From positions 248,001 to 312,000 of the forward strand of contig JAEQBH010001850.1 in NCBI GenBank assembly GCA_016808115.1: a DNA stretch of 64,000 bases. Direction: 5' to 3'. The notes below the pieces were generated by a model. That model saw only the letters and a list, made by a program, of their open reading frames with translations. It was not told the origin of the DNA and made no database searches. This document shows, in pieces, positions 33,750-44,930 of this stretch (position 1 is the first letter of the stretch; the number at the start of each line of letters is the position of its first letter). The translations under genes and the position numbers were made by a program. This stretch comes from Tetrastigma voinierianum. Taxonomy: Eukaryota > Streptophyta > Magnoliopsida > Vitales > Vitaceae.

Positions 33750-34942
33750 TAAAACTATCGAAATATTATTATTATTAGTATTATTGTATTATTATTCATG
33801 GAACGCCCGAGTGACCGAGACTTTTAACGTGTCTTGAGGCTTAGGCTTGAACCTACTTTGCTCATATAGAATTTTTTTATTTATCTGCCGAGCAGAGCAG
33901 TATTTGACTACTGTCTTTTCTTCTCCAAGTTTGACGGTGCTTAGTTTTTTTTTTTTTTTTTTTTTTTTGCTCTTGGCTTGATGCAGACAGTTCATTCTGA
34001 GAAGAGGAATAATATTGGATGCTTTGATGGAAGATTGGTCTAATGTCAGGACTATAATTTGTATTAATCTTAAAGATGGTTTCAAGATATTAGCAGTGGT
34101 TTAAATCTAATGTGTTTACATTTATGGAAGATTGATAAAATAAATAAATAAATAAAAATAAAATAAAATTAAAAAATATACATTTAAGTTTTATATTTTA
34201 CGTAGAGGCTTTCGATGCGTGCGTGTTGTATGTAAATCAAAATTCTGAGAAGAGATGGGAAGAGGCAAAGGGGGGTCGGAGGAGGTCGTGGTTTTACATT
34301 TACGTGGGTTGGCTTGTTGTGAGCTTATGGTGGAAAATGGCCTCGCCGTGATCGTTAATGGTGGAGGTAGAAACCTTTCTACGTAGATGAATGACATTGT
34401 AATCGGGTGTGTCGACCTTGGTCTTTCAAGAATCGATATTTATCTGATATTTATAGCATTATGTATTATTTTTATATTCTATATCAGTGCTGAATTCTCT
34501 CCTTGTTTACTATTTCAACCACTATTGCCTATTAATTCTGAATGATTTCGAAGGGGTAATCCACGTAAGGCCACAAGCCCTAACCACTTTATACTACCAG
34601 TGGTTTTTGGCTTTTCCATACTCTTTACCATTTAATACCATCAATATTCCCATTCTTACCTGATACTGCATATTAATCTGTACACATGAATGATGGATAA
34701 ACATTATTTATATTTCAGTTGATTCGATCATTAGGTTCTTGATCGTTAAATGAATCGATATAGCTTTTAGGATTTAATAGCACATCAATTTTAAAACGTT
34801 AATAAAGCGTGCTGAAGAAATATGTAATAAAATGAAGGAAGGGAGGTATGGATTTAAGCGATGATAAAGAGAGAGAAGGCACACAAGTTCCTTTCTTTGT
34901 GATGCATCTCTTATATAAAGGATGAAAGTCCTTTTATAAGTT
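33481..34942. other. AT-rich non-coding DNA
   Basis: Holds a dinucleotide run (33682-33746), a T run of about 24 bases (33945-33968) and A/T-rich filler. No gene or element edge recognised. Confidence 0.5.
33682..33746. repeat. (TA)n microsatellite
   Basis: About 32 perfect TA dinucleotides in a row. Translating it gives the IYIYIY frame, which is not a protein. Confidence 0.97.
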
Positions 34943-35875
34943 GGAAAAAATACTGTTTAAATCCTAAATTTTTAGGCTTTTGTAAATATATCTTGAACCA
35001 AAAAAATTGTTATTTAAATATACCAACCCGAAACTAGTTCTCTGTCTACGTGGCAAATACAAAACCACGTCGTGAACAAAATCATGTCAGCCAAAACAAT
35101 TTTTGGGACATCGTTTTCTTCAATCTGTCGTTTTCTTCATTCTGGATGTGGATCACCAAACCCACGTTCCCCCGCCAATCATGGATCACGTCTCTGTGTT
35201 CTCTCAGCCTCATCTGGACCGTCCGGTACAAGACCAATGTCGGGAGTGATCATGGAAAGCTTCTGGAGAGGGACGGGAAGCTGCTCGAAGTGTGTATCAG
35301 ACAGGTTGAAGAGAAGAAGGGGTGGAATTCGGTTGTTGAGGAGGGTGGGCGTCTCTCTAACAGGCGAAGAGCTTGCGGGTGAAGGAGGCGAGCAGTGTGT
35401 AATTTAGGAATCACGAATTAAATTATAATTTGGAAAATACAGATATTGTTATCATACGGCTGTTTGGGAAACCCATATAGAGAATCACGGAATAAAATTT
35501 TATCTTTCGTATAATTTTTTTTTGTTTCCTAAATATGTTCTAAGTTGTGTTTTTAGGAGCCTCTTTTGTGTAATTATATTATTCACCCTCTTCCTCAATA
35601 ATTTAAATATACCTTTAATCCCCTATACAGAAAAATTAATTGTTTGGATGGAAGGAAATCAGATGTGCTCTTCTGTGGCAATTTCTATGAAGCCATGGGT
35701 TTATTGATCGAATATAAGCTAAATCGTTTATGTCTTTTTATAGGATTGAGTGGGTTTGGGGTGTCTACGAGAGTACAGAAGAATGATTCAAATGAGGATT
35801 TATATTTAAATATAATGATTTTTTTATTAATATATTTGTAAAGTTTGAAAAAGTTTGGATTTAAGGTATTTTTCC
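34943..35875. mobile_element. TIR element, possible Pack-MULE (933 bp)
   Basis: The left end reads GGAAAAAATACTGTTTAAATCC and continues TTTTGTAAATATATCTTGAACCAAAAAAAT. The right end, reverse-complemented, reads GGAAAAATACCTTAAATCC and continues TTTACAAATATATTAATAAAAAAAT, giving about 60 bp of imperfect inverted repeat. Flanks TTATAAGTT (34934-34942) and ATATGGGTT (35876-35884) match at 6 of 9, compatible with an eroded 9 bp Mutator-type duplication. The middle (about 35060-35400) is clearly GC-richer than the ends and has two overlapping 110-codon plus-strand frames without known motifs. No transposase is present, so it is non-autonomous. Gene capture is an inference. Confidence 0.65.
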
Positions 35876-36224
35876 ATATGGGTTTCGTAGAAGTAACCTT
35901 CCATTATCATCTTCAGATGGTAATGAAAGATAACAATAAAACATTGTGAGTGTATGTGAGGTATTTCCACGACCGGAGTTTAAAAAAATTATCATTGGTC
36001 ATAGAAGTAATATAAGTAAATGATGAAACACAAATGCCGTCACTACAAAATCATAGATGATTCGCTTGATGCGTGATGCAGTGGCTTTGGAGCTTAGACC
36101 AGCCTCGCATGGGCTGACGATCTTGGCGAATCTTTGTATGCATCTGGCAGGCGACCATTGTCTTTGTCGTGTTATTAAAGCGTATGGAAGCTACATCAGG
36201 CGGGAAGTCTTAAATCCAATACAA

Positions 36225-36372
36225 GACAGTTTCTAGCACTTTTCTCAAAGAAGCGTCGAACTAAATATTGAAAGAAAGTAATAAAAAGCGAAACCGATAT
36301 ATATATATATATATGAAACGATCTAAATCTACGTAAATCCGGGTTTGTAATAGTGTTTTTTGGGCCTCATCT
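36225..36372 (-). repeat. LTR fragment like 49890-50039
   Basis: TCTAGCACTTTTCT, ACTAAATATTGAAAGAAAGTAATAAAAA, a short TA run with GAAAC, and CCGGGTTTGTAATAGTGTTTTTTGGGCCTCATC recur in the same order at the right edge of the Athila-like LTR. It is the start of an LTR on the minus strand. It may be the 3' LTR of the 39-50 kb element, but similarity fades left of 36225. Confidence 0.55.
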
Positions 36373-39059
36373 TTGCCTTTAAACTCTGCTTCGACATCCT
36401 CAAATGGGCAGCTAGAATCAACAAACTTGACTAAAAACAACTCAAACACACTTAAAATATGAGAATGATGGAGAATGTGCCAACCTTGAAGGATCAGAGG
36501 TGAACACAACTTGCACATCTGGCTTTTCGGCAAGGTATCAAGATCCTAAAATTGTTAAACTCTAAGAGACACTAAGCCAATCACGGAAGAGGTTGATTAA
36601 GCATATTGACCCGAGTTATCAATGGCAGTTCTCAAGCGATCTCAGCTGCATGTATAATCAGTCTTGACATATATACCTTAGTTAAGCGCGCCTGAACTTA
36701 ATTTTGCCATTGTTGCAGAAAAGTTTAACTTCATGAAAGGATAGAATGCACCTTTTTTTGTTCATATGAAATGACAAGGCATGGAAAGAACCACTAGTGC
36801 CCAGCAGGTTTTAATGGGTATGTCCCGTAGTGGGGATTTGTGGTGACTCTCCACACCGGTTGGTACTAAAGGGGCACGGGCTGGTCCCTCGAACTTCAGC
36901 CCCGAACCTTGGCCCGAGCCTACTTGGGTCTAGAACTTTATAGAATGGATCCATCTTACGTCATGTATCGGATGAAGTGAAGTCAATGGCTCCGCGATTG
37001 AAAGCAGGCGTCTCATTTTAACTGCTAAGCCTCGAGATTTGTGCTGGGATTCGATTGGATGATCCATTATTTTCATCTTTTTCTTTTCTTTTAACTTTTT
37101 CATTGTTTTATGGGGCGATGACAATCCTCTTTTCAAAGGTGTCCCATTGCTTGGGTCAGTTAAAAAAACTCATGTGCGTCAGTAAAAGGATTGAGTAGGG
37201 AGTGTGATTCGTATCATGTAAGTGTTCGAATCAACAAATTTATATACAAATTCCTCATCGTAGCAAGCTACTGCCGGTATAGTAGTCAAGTGGGATGGGT
37301 TTTCTTAAACACCACAAATAATTATAGTGAAAATTAAAGAAATGAATTTGGTTTTTGGATTTTGGGTTTGTCTAAATGTGGGTATAGTGGTTTTACTGAC
37401 TAAAAATAAAATAATGAAAATAATAAAATATAAAGAACTCCTTAAAGCATTGGGCTACTGGTTTGAGGTCCTAAGGCGCCCCGGAGGTCTGGTTCATTTC
37501 CTCGTTAGGAGATGACCTATAGTCATTTCCGGCAGGATCTTCATTTAACTTTAAAACCTAAGCCCTAAAATTTTCCTTTTTGAAATAGCGTTTGCAACCT
37601 TATCATTCATGGTCCCGGTAGTGAAAATATTTCCTCTTTTGATCTACCCTACGATCTCATAGGAATTAACTTGAATATCAGTGGATCTAGCAGCATCCGC
37701 TGGCGGAACTGAATCCGCCAAAATCTCTTTTGTGAAATTGATGTGGGGAATATCGAGGATTTAAAGGGAGCCAAATGTAGTAGGCAACAAATGCATGCGT
37801 TAAAAACAGAGGACCAACAGTTTACCTTAAATCCAAAGCCAGTAGCCACTCTCTTAAGGATATGAAGGGTTTTTTAATAACCATCATGAGTTGTCATCCT
37901 CGGTGTTTGTGTGCAAAAAGGAGAGAAGAAAAGGAGAGAGAAAATAGGAGAGAAAAGAAAGCGGGAGAGCTGGGCCTTGGCGCCTGAAGTTTATTCCTCA
38001 GAAAGAGTCCCCTTTTACAGTAGTGTATACAAATGGCTTATACTTAGCCGCTCACAAGACAACTCTTACCCAATCAAAAAAATCATTTATGCTTTATTAC
38101 CAGATAAAGATGGAAGAAATCAAGAAGGGAACAAAAGGCAAAAACGACGGCGAGGAATCAGGCGAGGATGAAACGTGGCAAAATGAGCGATAACTGAGAA
38201 TACTAAAATTCCTTTCCAGATGGAGCTGAAGCTCCTCATCTATAAAAATTCTGCGAAGTGCGCTCAATTTCACCACCTTTATACTCTTCTTTCCTTACCA
38301 TTTCGATCTGCAATCTCTTGATTAAACTTAGATTCTTAAGTGTTGGAGATCAGACTCATAACAATTTGGAAAAAACTTTTAAAAAACTACAATTAGCCCA
38401 CAAAATGTGATCATTTTAAATAGCGGGGACCTTAATGTACAGGGTGATTAGGTTAAATTCTATTTGAATTAGTACACAAAAGTGCTCACAGGAAACCTTA
38501 AATAAATAGGTTGCAAATAATATATTTTTTTAGTCATCATGAGTATATGAATCCCACATGTGTGTATAGTGGGTGCTACTTGAAATATGGCACAAACCTA
38601 GAGGCAGGAATGGAAAGCCCTCCACTAAACACAAATCCAGATTATCTAACAACTTAAGGGACTCTTTTCATTTTCTAATCAGCTTGTTTGAAAATATTTG
38701 CGAACAAAATGACTTCCAATTTACAGCAAACCATACTTCATCCACAATACCTACAAAACACACCCTGGAACACTCACACACATCTTGGCCTCAAGCTAAA
38801 CAAGAAAACAAACTAAATGAACTAAATTACCAAAACAAGCTCTAAAACTTCAATATCGAGGCCAGGAGAATAATGATTCCACATGCGTACATATCCCATA
38901 CACCCATACCCTTAACTAAAAGCGTAGATAATGTCCCCGATGTCAGAAAAACAAAATAAGGGTTGAAGAAAATTCCATCGATGGGATCAGCATGGTGGTG
39001 AAGTGAAGAGGAAATTTGAGCGTTGCCAGCTGTATGCTCGATTGTGCTAGATGGTCCAA
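36373..39059. other. Athila-like 3' region or unassigned repeats
   Basis: No motif-bearing ORF. 37514-38150 shares several blocks with 62865-63400 (see findings). CTATAAAAATTCTGCGAAG near 38240 looks like a TATA region of an LTR in plus orientation. The remainder I cannot assign. Confidence 0.4.
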
Positions 39060-40100
39060 CTGATTGCTGCCAGTGATGGGCATGTCAGGCCTTGCATTAC
39101 CTCTGGCTCAAGGAAACTGTGCTGAGGTCTGTCTCGTGACTCTATTCGGAGGCAGGTCTGAACACAGTCCTCCCCAGGGGAAGAAGGGTAGGGACATCGG
39201 GCTCTATGAGTGGTGGTGGAGGGTGAGAAGGGGTGGTGAATGGTTGGCGGAAGCCTCGAGTCTCCTCTGCTGCGCACCAAACAAAGTTTGGTATGTTTGT
39301 CGATTCTTCCTCATCTAGAAGGTTCTTGACCCGAGTCATAAACACCTCGAGGATATTCGAGGGGCGCCCGACTTGTCCTTCTGCTGACCTTGGCCTTATT
39401 ACAGGTTGGATCAAGCCTCCATTATCTACTTGGCACCTAAGTTCTTGCACATGCCATAGATGAGAAAGGTGCCCGAGAGGTTCATTTAGCGTCGGTTAGA
39501 GGATCACATCCTCATGACACGGCAAACTCAAAAGGGATGTCCTGAATGATGGCATAGTTGAGCAATGCCCTGGTTACCGTCACCTATCATAAATTCATCG
39601 TCGGAATGAGACGAGAGGTGATGAAAGGGTGCCACACCTTAGGGATACATATGCCGAGTGTTTGGCCTTGAAGTGCGGCGATACCCCTCATTTATTTAAC
39701 TTCCACTCCTACGCAGCCTCATTGTTAAGCATCCTAAGGATCAAAGGTAGTTGGGTTTGCATAGAAGCATCGCCCGCTGGTTAGAAGGCATTCTTGCGGC
39801 TCCCGAGGTTATAGTAGTATTGTCAGAGCCTTGTATTTGAAGTCTTCCAAAACCACGCCATGCTCTTGTTTTATGAGTGCGCTAGGTTGGCATAAAATTC
39901 CTCACACAACCATGTCCGTTGCACCCAGGCCTCGGGGTTGGCCTGTTCCCTTGCTTCTTAAGTATGATTTTTTTTTGTGAAGAAAGTCTGAGATGAGTCA
40001 TCCTTCTCGCCAATGAAGAACCAGATTTGGCGGGAGATGAAATTGACTTCTGACCGCACTCTCGATGCGCACTTCTCTTGATCGTAGTCATGAGATGAAG
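39060..40100 (-). pseudogene. Putative plant transposon domain ORF of the Athila-like element
   Basis: Minus strand, downstream of integrase, where Athila elements keep an extra ORF. Across three frames one reads EQANPEAWVQRTWLCEEFYANL (40010-39890, split by a frame change), KVWHPFITSRLIPTMN (39630-39585), VTRALLNYAIIQDIPFEFAV (39570-39515), then VQELRCQVDNGG (39455-39415) and a Pro-rich tail. The block with W-x-x-F...R-x-x-PT...LLYAII is the hallmark I associate with the putative plant transposon protein family found in many Athila-like elements. Its biochemical role is unknown. A tail frame at 39142-39450 is open for 102 codons. No membrane segment typical of an envelope protein is visible. 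Confidence 0.5.
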
Positions 40101-41200
40101 GTCCCTTCAATTTTCGGTTCCTCTTGGATCCAGGTTTTGCTTTTTGGAATCCCGTGGGGCCCGCGGTAAAGTCAGTGGAATGTGGGCACCTAGGCTTATT
40201 CTACCTCGGATGAGCGCTGCCTGTGCACTAATTGTAATTGAGCAGAACTAGAATGGCCTAACAATCATCAAATTTTTCACTCAGCGATAAGTGGGAGCAC
40301 CTAGTGGGCACTGCCAGTAAACAGCACTACTGCATTATCCGGGGGCTTGGGGCTTCTCTGCGGCCATTAATCCCACCACCACCTTTTCTTGAAAAAATTT
40401 ATAGGAACAAGAAGGACCGAGCTTTACCTTGAATCAAGAATCGAGAAAACCACGGTCATTTACGATTTTTGTGGTGAGAGAGAGGCCAATCTTAGCTTTG
40501 TCGGAGTCAAAGAGTGTTACGGATGCTAACCTGATGGAATCCTTTAAACAACACCTTAGGATGGACTTGAAATGGTGAATCTAAAGGGTAGAAGAGTTAG
40601 GAGTTTGAAGAAAGTCGAAGGGCGAAAATATATGACGCAACCTAAACAAGTCAACATCAGCGGCTGGCGTTGAGAATATCACGGCGTTCATGAGTTGAAA
40701 ATCCGTTACGGCGTTGAGCTCGACTGGCGTTCGAGAGAGGTGTTTTAGCGTCGTAACATTCGGAGGCATGTTTTCTGCGTTGCGCGACAGCGCGTGGACC
40801 AGCATTTTCTGACTTTCCTAAGACCATCAACCAGGATTTTTTTTCAAAAATTTTTTCTAAGTGTAGAAAACTCCCTACATTCAACTCTACTCCTCCCCAA
40901 AGCCTGCACTAGGCTTTCCATGCACTATCTCGCCTTGTAACCTCGAACCTTTGAACATGCTTGCCTTGCCACAAATCAAAATCAAAATCAAAATAAAAAA
41001 ACAAATCAAAATCAAAATCAAAATCAAAACAAGTAAAATCAAACCAAGCAAACTCAAAACAAACAAACTGATGAACAAAATGATTTAATGCGGATTTATC
41101 TCTGATAGCGCTTTGTTTTAGTAGCCGTTGGCTCGATCAATTTGTGTCCCCTAACGAGTGCTCAACCACGAGAAAATTTCTAGCAAAAATTTCTGGCTTC
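40101..41200. other. Athila-like spacer with low-complexity tract
   Basis: Between integrase and the downstream ORF. It has a GCGT/CGTC-rich patch (40660-40800) and a CAAAAT repeat tract (40975-41033). No coding motif recognised. Confidence 0.45.
40975..41033. repeat. (ATCAAA)n-like tract
   Basis: ATCAAAATCAAAATCAAAATAAAAAAAC and a second run of the same hexamer. Translated on the minus strand it gives an LILILI frame, which is low complexity rather than a membrane protein. Confidence 0.9.
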
Positions 41201-42480
41201 GCTGTTGCTTGCTGTTGCAGCTTCAAACTTGCTGATGGACTGCCTTGCTTCTCAAATTAGCCGCGAGATAAGGCTTCCTCCACTGCCGTTCACTTCATCG
41301 CGGCCTCCTCCCGGGGTGTATTCGACGCCACTTCTCGTAGGAAAACTTGGAACGTTGATCCGCAAGCGGAGACCATCTCTTGACTGCAGGTTTCCAAAAG
41401 ACAATTTCAATCTTTAGGAATTGAAAGTAATGCCATTTATCTGGTTTTAAACCGGTATACCACCTGAATCGCTTATCATGCCTGCACTTTGGTTTTTCCT
41501 CCATATATAGATCATGATTTATCTCATATGCATTCACGAGAAGTTCATCGACTCATTCAACCAAAGCATCCTTTTTTCCGACATTCAGTTAATGTTGACA
41601 TTCTAGTTTGCCAGGTATGCTTTGTGCTCTGGTTCTCTGGTGGGTGGCATGCCTTCTCATAGACGATCTTGTCTACCGGGAACATTCCCGATGGTCTTGA
41701 GAGTTGTTCGATAAACCGTAGTTATCCATCAATTTTGTTATGTGGTCTTCCTTGTCCGTATATCTTTTCTAAGATTTTCTTGATTTCCCTATTCGACAAT
41801 TCGACACCATTTGCTTTGAAATTGGTATTACAAGTGACACCATATGCTTCAGCCAGCCATCAGAGTGATGCAAATCCACTTGCAAAGAAGTATGAACCTT
41901 GAAGTGATTGATTCTGCAGCTCTAGGGTCCCAAACCTTGAAAAAAATCCTTACTCGGTGGGCTTGTGATTCCACTTTAATCTGATGGTGGTTCCACCCAC
42001 TTGGACTGTAATCCATTCTTGAGTATGCCATTGCCCATAGAATAACGACGGGACCACATCAAAGTGTATGACCATCAAAAGTTACCTGCAGAGATATTAA
42101 GTCGCGTGCATTTCATGTTTTACTATTTGCTGATGTTCGGTCCTTTGACACAGATCACGAGGACTTTTGGTGTGCATCTTTTGAATATCTAGAGGGGTAA
42201 TAAACTAGATTGTAATGTAACAGCTCTTCATTCTCTATCCGTGCAAAATGGCCCCACACTCTAAGGGTAAGCGTGCTTTGAAAGTATCTCACCTACTTCT
42301 TTCACACACCTTCGAATAATTGATCGACCTGTCTTAAAGAAATTGGGTGTATTCCCGAAATGTAAGTGCTTCCTGCAAAGAATCTCTTCTTGTTGTTGAA
42401 ATGTGGTGAGAGTGGGAATCCATACCGTGAAAGAAGATAGTGGCTATGTGTCGACCATCATGGGTTCAGCATGCGACAAA
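41200..42480 (-). pseudogene. pol: Athila-like integrase (broken)
   Basis: Minus strand, right to left: FIRRCVKEVGEILSKHAYP (42330-42265), a CxxC-type CVKGPNISK block (42150-42115), GLQSKWVEPP (42015-41985) for the DYVSKWVEA motif, HHSDGWLKHMVSL (41885-41845), VSNCRIGKSRKS then frameshift, KLMDNYGLSNNS (41740-41690), KACHPPENQSTKHTWQT-like end of the core (41650-41600). NAYEINHDLYMEEKPKCRHDKRF (41530-41460) and an FLKIEIVFWKPAVKRWSP region (41430-41375) are the C-terminal domain. The order and wording fit Athila-type integrase closely. First and second catalytic positions are not readable owing to frameshifts. Confidence 0.88.
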
Positions 42481-43975
42481 CTAGTATGTCTGCTCGTATG
42501 AGATATATATATGTGTCATCAATGTCGGCCGATTGATGAGTTACCTTGTTTCTAGAATTTCAATCTTGATGGATGATCGGCGGCGGCCCGCTGTTTTGAG
42601 GAACCTTCTATCTCGAAGATCTCATCAAATTCTTGCAATGGGACACCCACCGAATATTAAGTCTAGGTTTCATGTCTTTCCTTAGTCATCAAGTATTTTG
42701 ATTCTGGAGTGATCTGTGAACCTGATAACTTTGTTTCCTATTAGATAAAGATCTGCAGTTGTCAAAGCGAGCCATGATAGCCTTCTTATTCTTTCTGTTG
42801 TGGTATAGACCAAGTTCTTTATCGATCAGCGTTGGCGGCATAGTAGATGACATAAGACTTTCTTCTTTTCTCTTTGACCCAAAGCTGCTCTATTGCTGAG
42901 TCGTACATCACACATAGTTCGAATGGGGATCTCGATGGGCGACTGCCTTAGGGTGAGATCGACCTTCTTTTAGCGACAAGCTTTCCTTCATACATGAATC
43001 ATTGAACTGACAGGACCTGCCTTGCATGTGGAGAGAAGGCTAGGCAAAGCTTTGAAACTTTTTGAAATATTGGGATCAAGATCGTCTGCAAAAACCCGGT
43101 GTGTAGAAACTACGTATTCCCTTCTGCGTGTGGGAGGGTAATTTCTTTATGATCTACGATCTTGTCCCGACACCAATTCCTCTTTTGGAGATCGATGCCT
43201 TCTTAATCACATGCATTCTCTCACAAAGTGGCACTTTTCGGTTAAAACTAAATTGGTTTCCATGCACATTTTCAATACCAAAAGTCGTCAGTTATGGAAG
43301 CGGGTTGTTATCGAGATGTAGAAACTGTCGCGAGAAATCACCGTAGGAGCTTAATGGATTTCGACCATGTGCAATATTGCCATCATCACGAAGAGGTTCA
43401 GAAGTTTACATTGGAAATGGCAGGCGCGTTCTCGGGCGAATGTACCATACAGGGGAACGTGGGGTGATGCTCTCTGATCTGAAGCTGCGGTGATACATTG
43501 TATCTCGGTATCCTGTATCAAAACAAAAGTATTCATTTCATGATCTATCCCAACATTTGGTGATATGAGTGAAGTGGAAAATGGTGGCTACGGTCACTGT
43601 TGGGTCTCGGTAGTCAATAAATTCCACCTGTAACTATTCTTGTTGGGAGCAGTTCATTTTTCTAATTTATTATCACTGTAGTTCCTCCTTTCTTGGGGTA
43701 CCACACTGAGCAAGATTTCGCTCCTTGACCTCAGGAGATAGGGTATATCAGCATTATCTAACCATTTCAAGTACCTCCTTCAGACTACCTCTTTCATTGA
43801 AGGATTTAGAAGTCTCTGGGCATCCACTATCGACTTGCTATCTTTCTCTAATAATATCTGTGCATGCCACATAGATATGGTTTGATCCCACTTATATATC
43901 GATAGGAGGACCATCCAATCGCTTCCTTATGCTCCTTATGGATCTTCAACAATTTCTCCTCCTCCATGTTAAAGA
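42480..43975 (-). pseudogene. pol: Athila-like RT and RNase H (broken)
   Basis: Minus strand, right to left: EKLLKIHKEHKEAIGW (43960-43910), ISGIKPYLCGMHR (43900-43860), LKEVLEMV (43790-43765), CGTPRKEEL (43715-43690), NEKNELLPTRIVTGG (43675-43625), then degraded palm (a TFARERACHFQCKLL stretch, 43445-43395, equivalent to the FAYRRMPFGLCNAP block, and MAILHMVEI). Next are a KCHF-like VPLCERMHVIKKASISKRGIGV (43235-43170), IKKLPSHTQKGIRSFYTPGFCRR (43155-43085), FKKFQSFA, FNDSCMKESLSL, then FELCVMYDSAIEQLW and VKEKKES (42920-42860), KKAIMARFDNCRSL, VHRSLQNQNT and KPRLNIRWV (42665-42640) of RNase H. The catalytic YMDD box is lost. Confidence 0.85.
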
Positions 43976-43999
43976 CGGAGGATGAGATGATGATTGGTA

Positions 44000-44930
44000 G
44001 TGTAGATTCCTCTCCAAGATAAGCATATCTCTCTCCAAATGATTGGGAGTCTCTTCACAATGGGGTTGTTCTAGTAGATGGAGTCAGCGGAGCTTGAGCA
44101 GCTCCCAGATTCAAAGTACTTTCTTCTGTGGGATTAGAAAAGAATCCATCAGTCACGTGCTCCCAAACTATCTCGTATCTTCCTACTGCAAGAGGAAGGG
44201 GTCATCAGTAGGCTAGTCTCTCAATGGCCCCGAAGGACCCAGCTGGGCATATAGCCTCAGCTCATCCACTTTTAAAAGCAACTATCATCGCTACGTGTGG
44301 ATGCTTTGCATTGAAGACACAGATGTCACTTCCTTTTCTTGAACTCGACTTTGAGTTCACCTTTTTGCATCGTCATTTCCGCTGGCTAAGAATGGTCTTC
44401 CTAGGATAATAGAGACCTCTTTATCTTCTTGCATGTCTAGAATGATAAAATCAACTCAGCCAGGGGAAAAGATAAATTTCACTTTCCTGCTAGCATCCTC
44501 TATATGATTACCGCGCGGATAGGTGTTGACCGAATCTATTTATGGAGTGGTGTAGTAGGACCGTGATTCTCCCAATTTCAGCCTCTTAAAGATCGACCAA
44601 GGCATAATATTAATGGTCGCACCTAGATCACACAAGGCTCTTTCAAAAACTGCATTCCCAATAGCACTTGGGATTGTGAAGCTACTTAGATCTTTCAACT
44701 TAGGTACTTCTTTTCTGCGATAGCCTTTACATTCTTCAGCCCAGTGTGATCTCGCTCCCGACGCCTTTTCTTGGGTGAGACGTCTTCATGCCAGATTTCT
44801 ACGTATCCAGGTATTTGCGTGCCGACAAATGGGATGTGGATTGAAGCTTTTTGAAAATGTTCGCCAAACCCTACCGTGCAGCATCTGTATGCTCTTCCTG
44901 GGTCTCTACTGTGGATCGAGATAATAAAAT
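44000..44930 (-). pseudogene. pol: Athila-like protease region (broken)
   Basis: Minus strand: FGEHFQKASIHIPFVGTQIPGYVE (44870-44800) and SPKKRRRERD lead to LKDLSSFTIPSAIGNAVFERAL (44700-44640) and CDLGATINIMPWSIFKRLKLGE (44640-44575). CDLGA is the intact Asp active-site motif of Athila protease. FLILDMQEDKEVSIILGRPFLA-like sequence is visible near 44450-44390, then damaged linker to RT. This block begins right where the solo Tekay LTR ends. The protease frame is one of the better preserved stretches of the window. Confidence 0.85.

Noticed and set aside
33622..33837. ORF with a long IYIYIY run
   Set aside because: Translation of a (TA)n microsatellite. The same applies to the minus-strand frame at 61408-61635.
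35050..35407. Two overlapping 110-codon plus-strand ORFs
   Set aside because: They lie inside the TIR element in different frames with no motif; at best part of a captured fragment.
40887..41078. Hydrophobic LILILI ORF that looks like a membrane peptide
   Set aside because: Translation of a simple hexamer repeat.
41103..41125. TGATAGCG as the left edge of an Athila 3' LTR
   Set aside because: The LTR would then overlap integrase coding sequence; only eight bases match.
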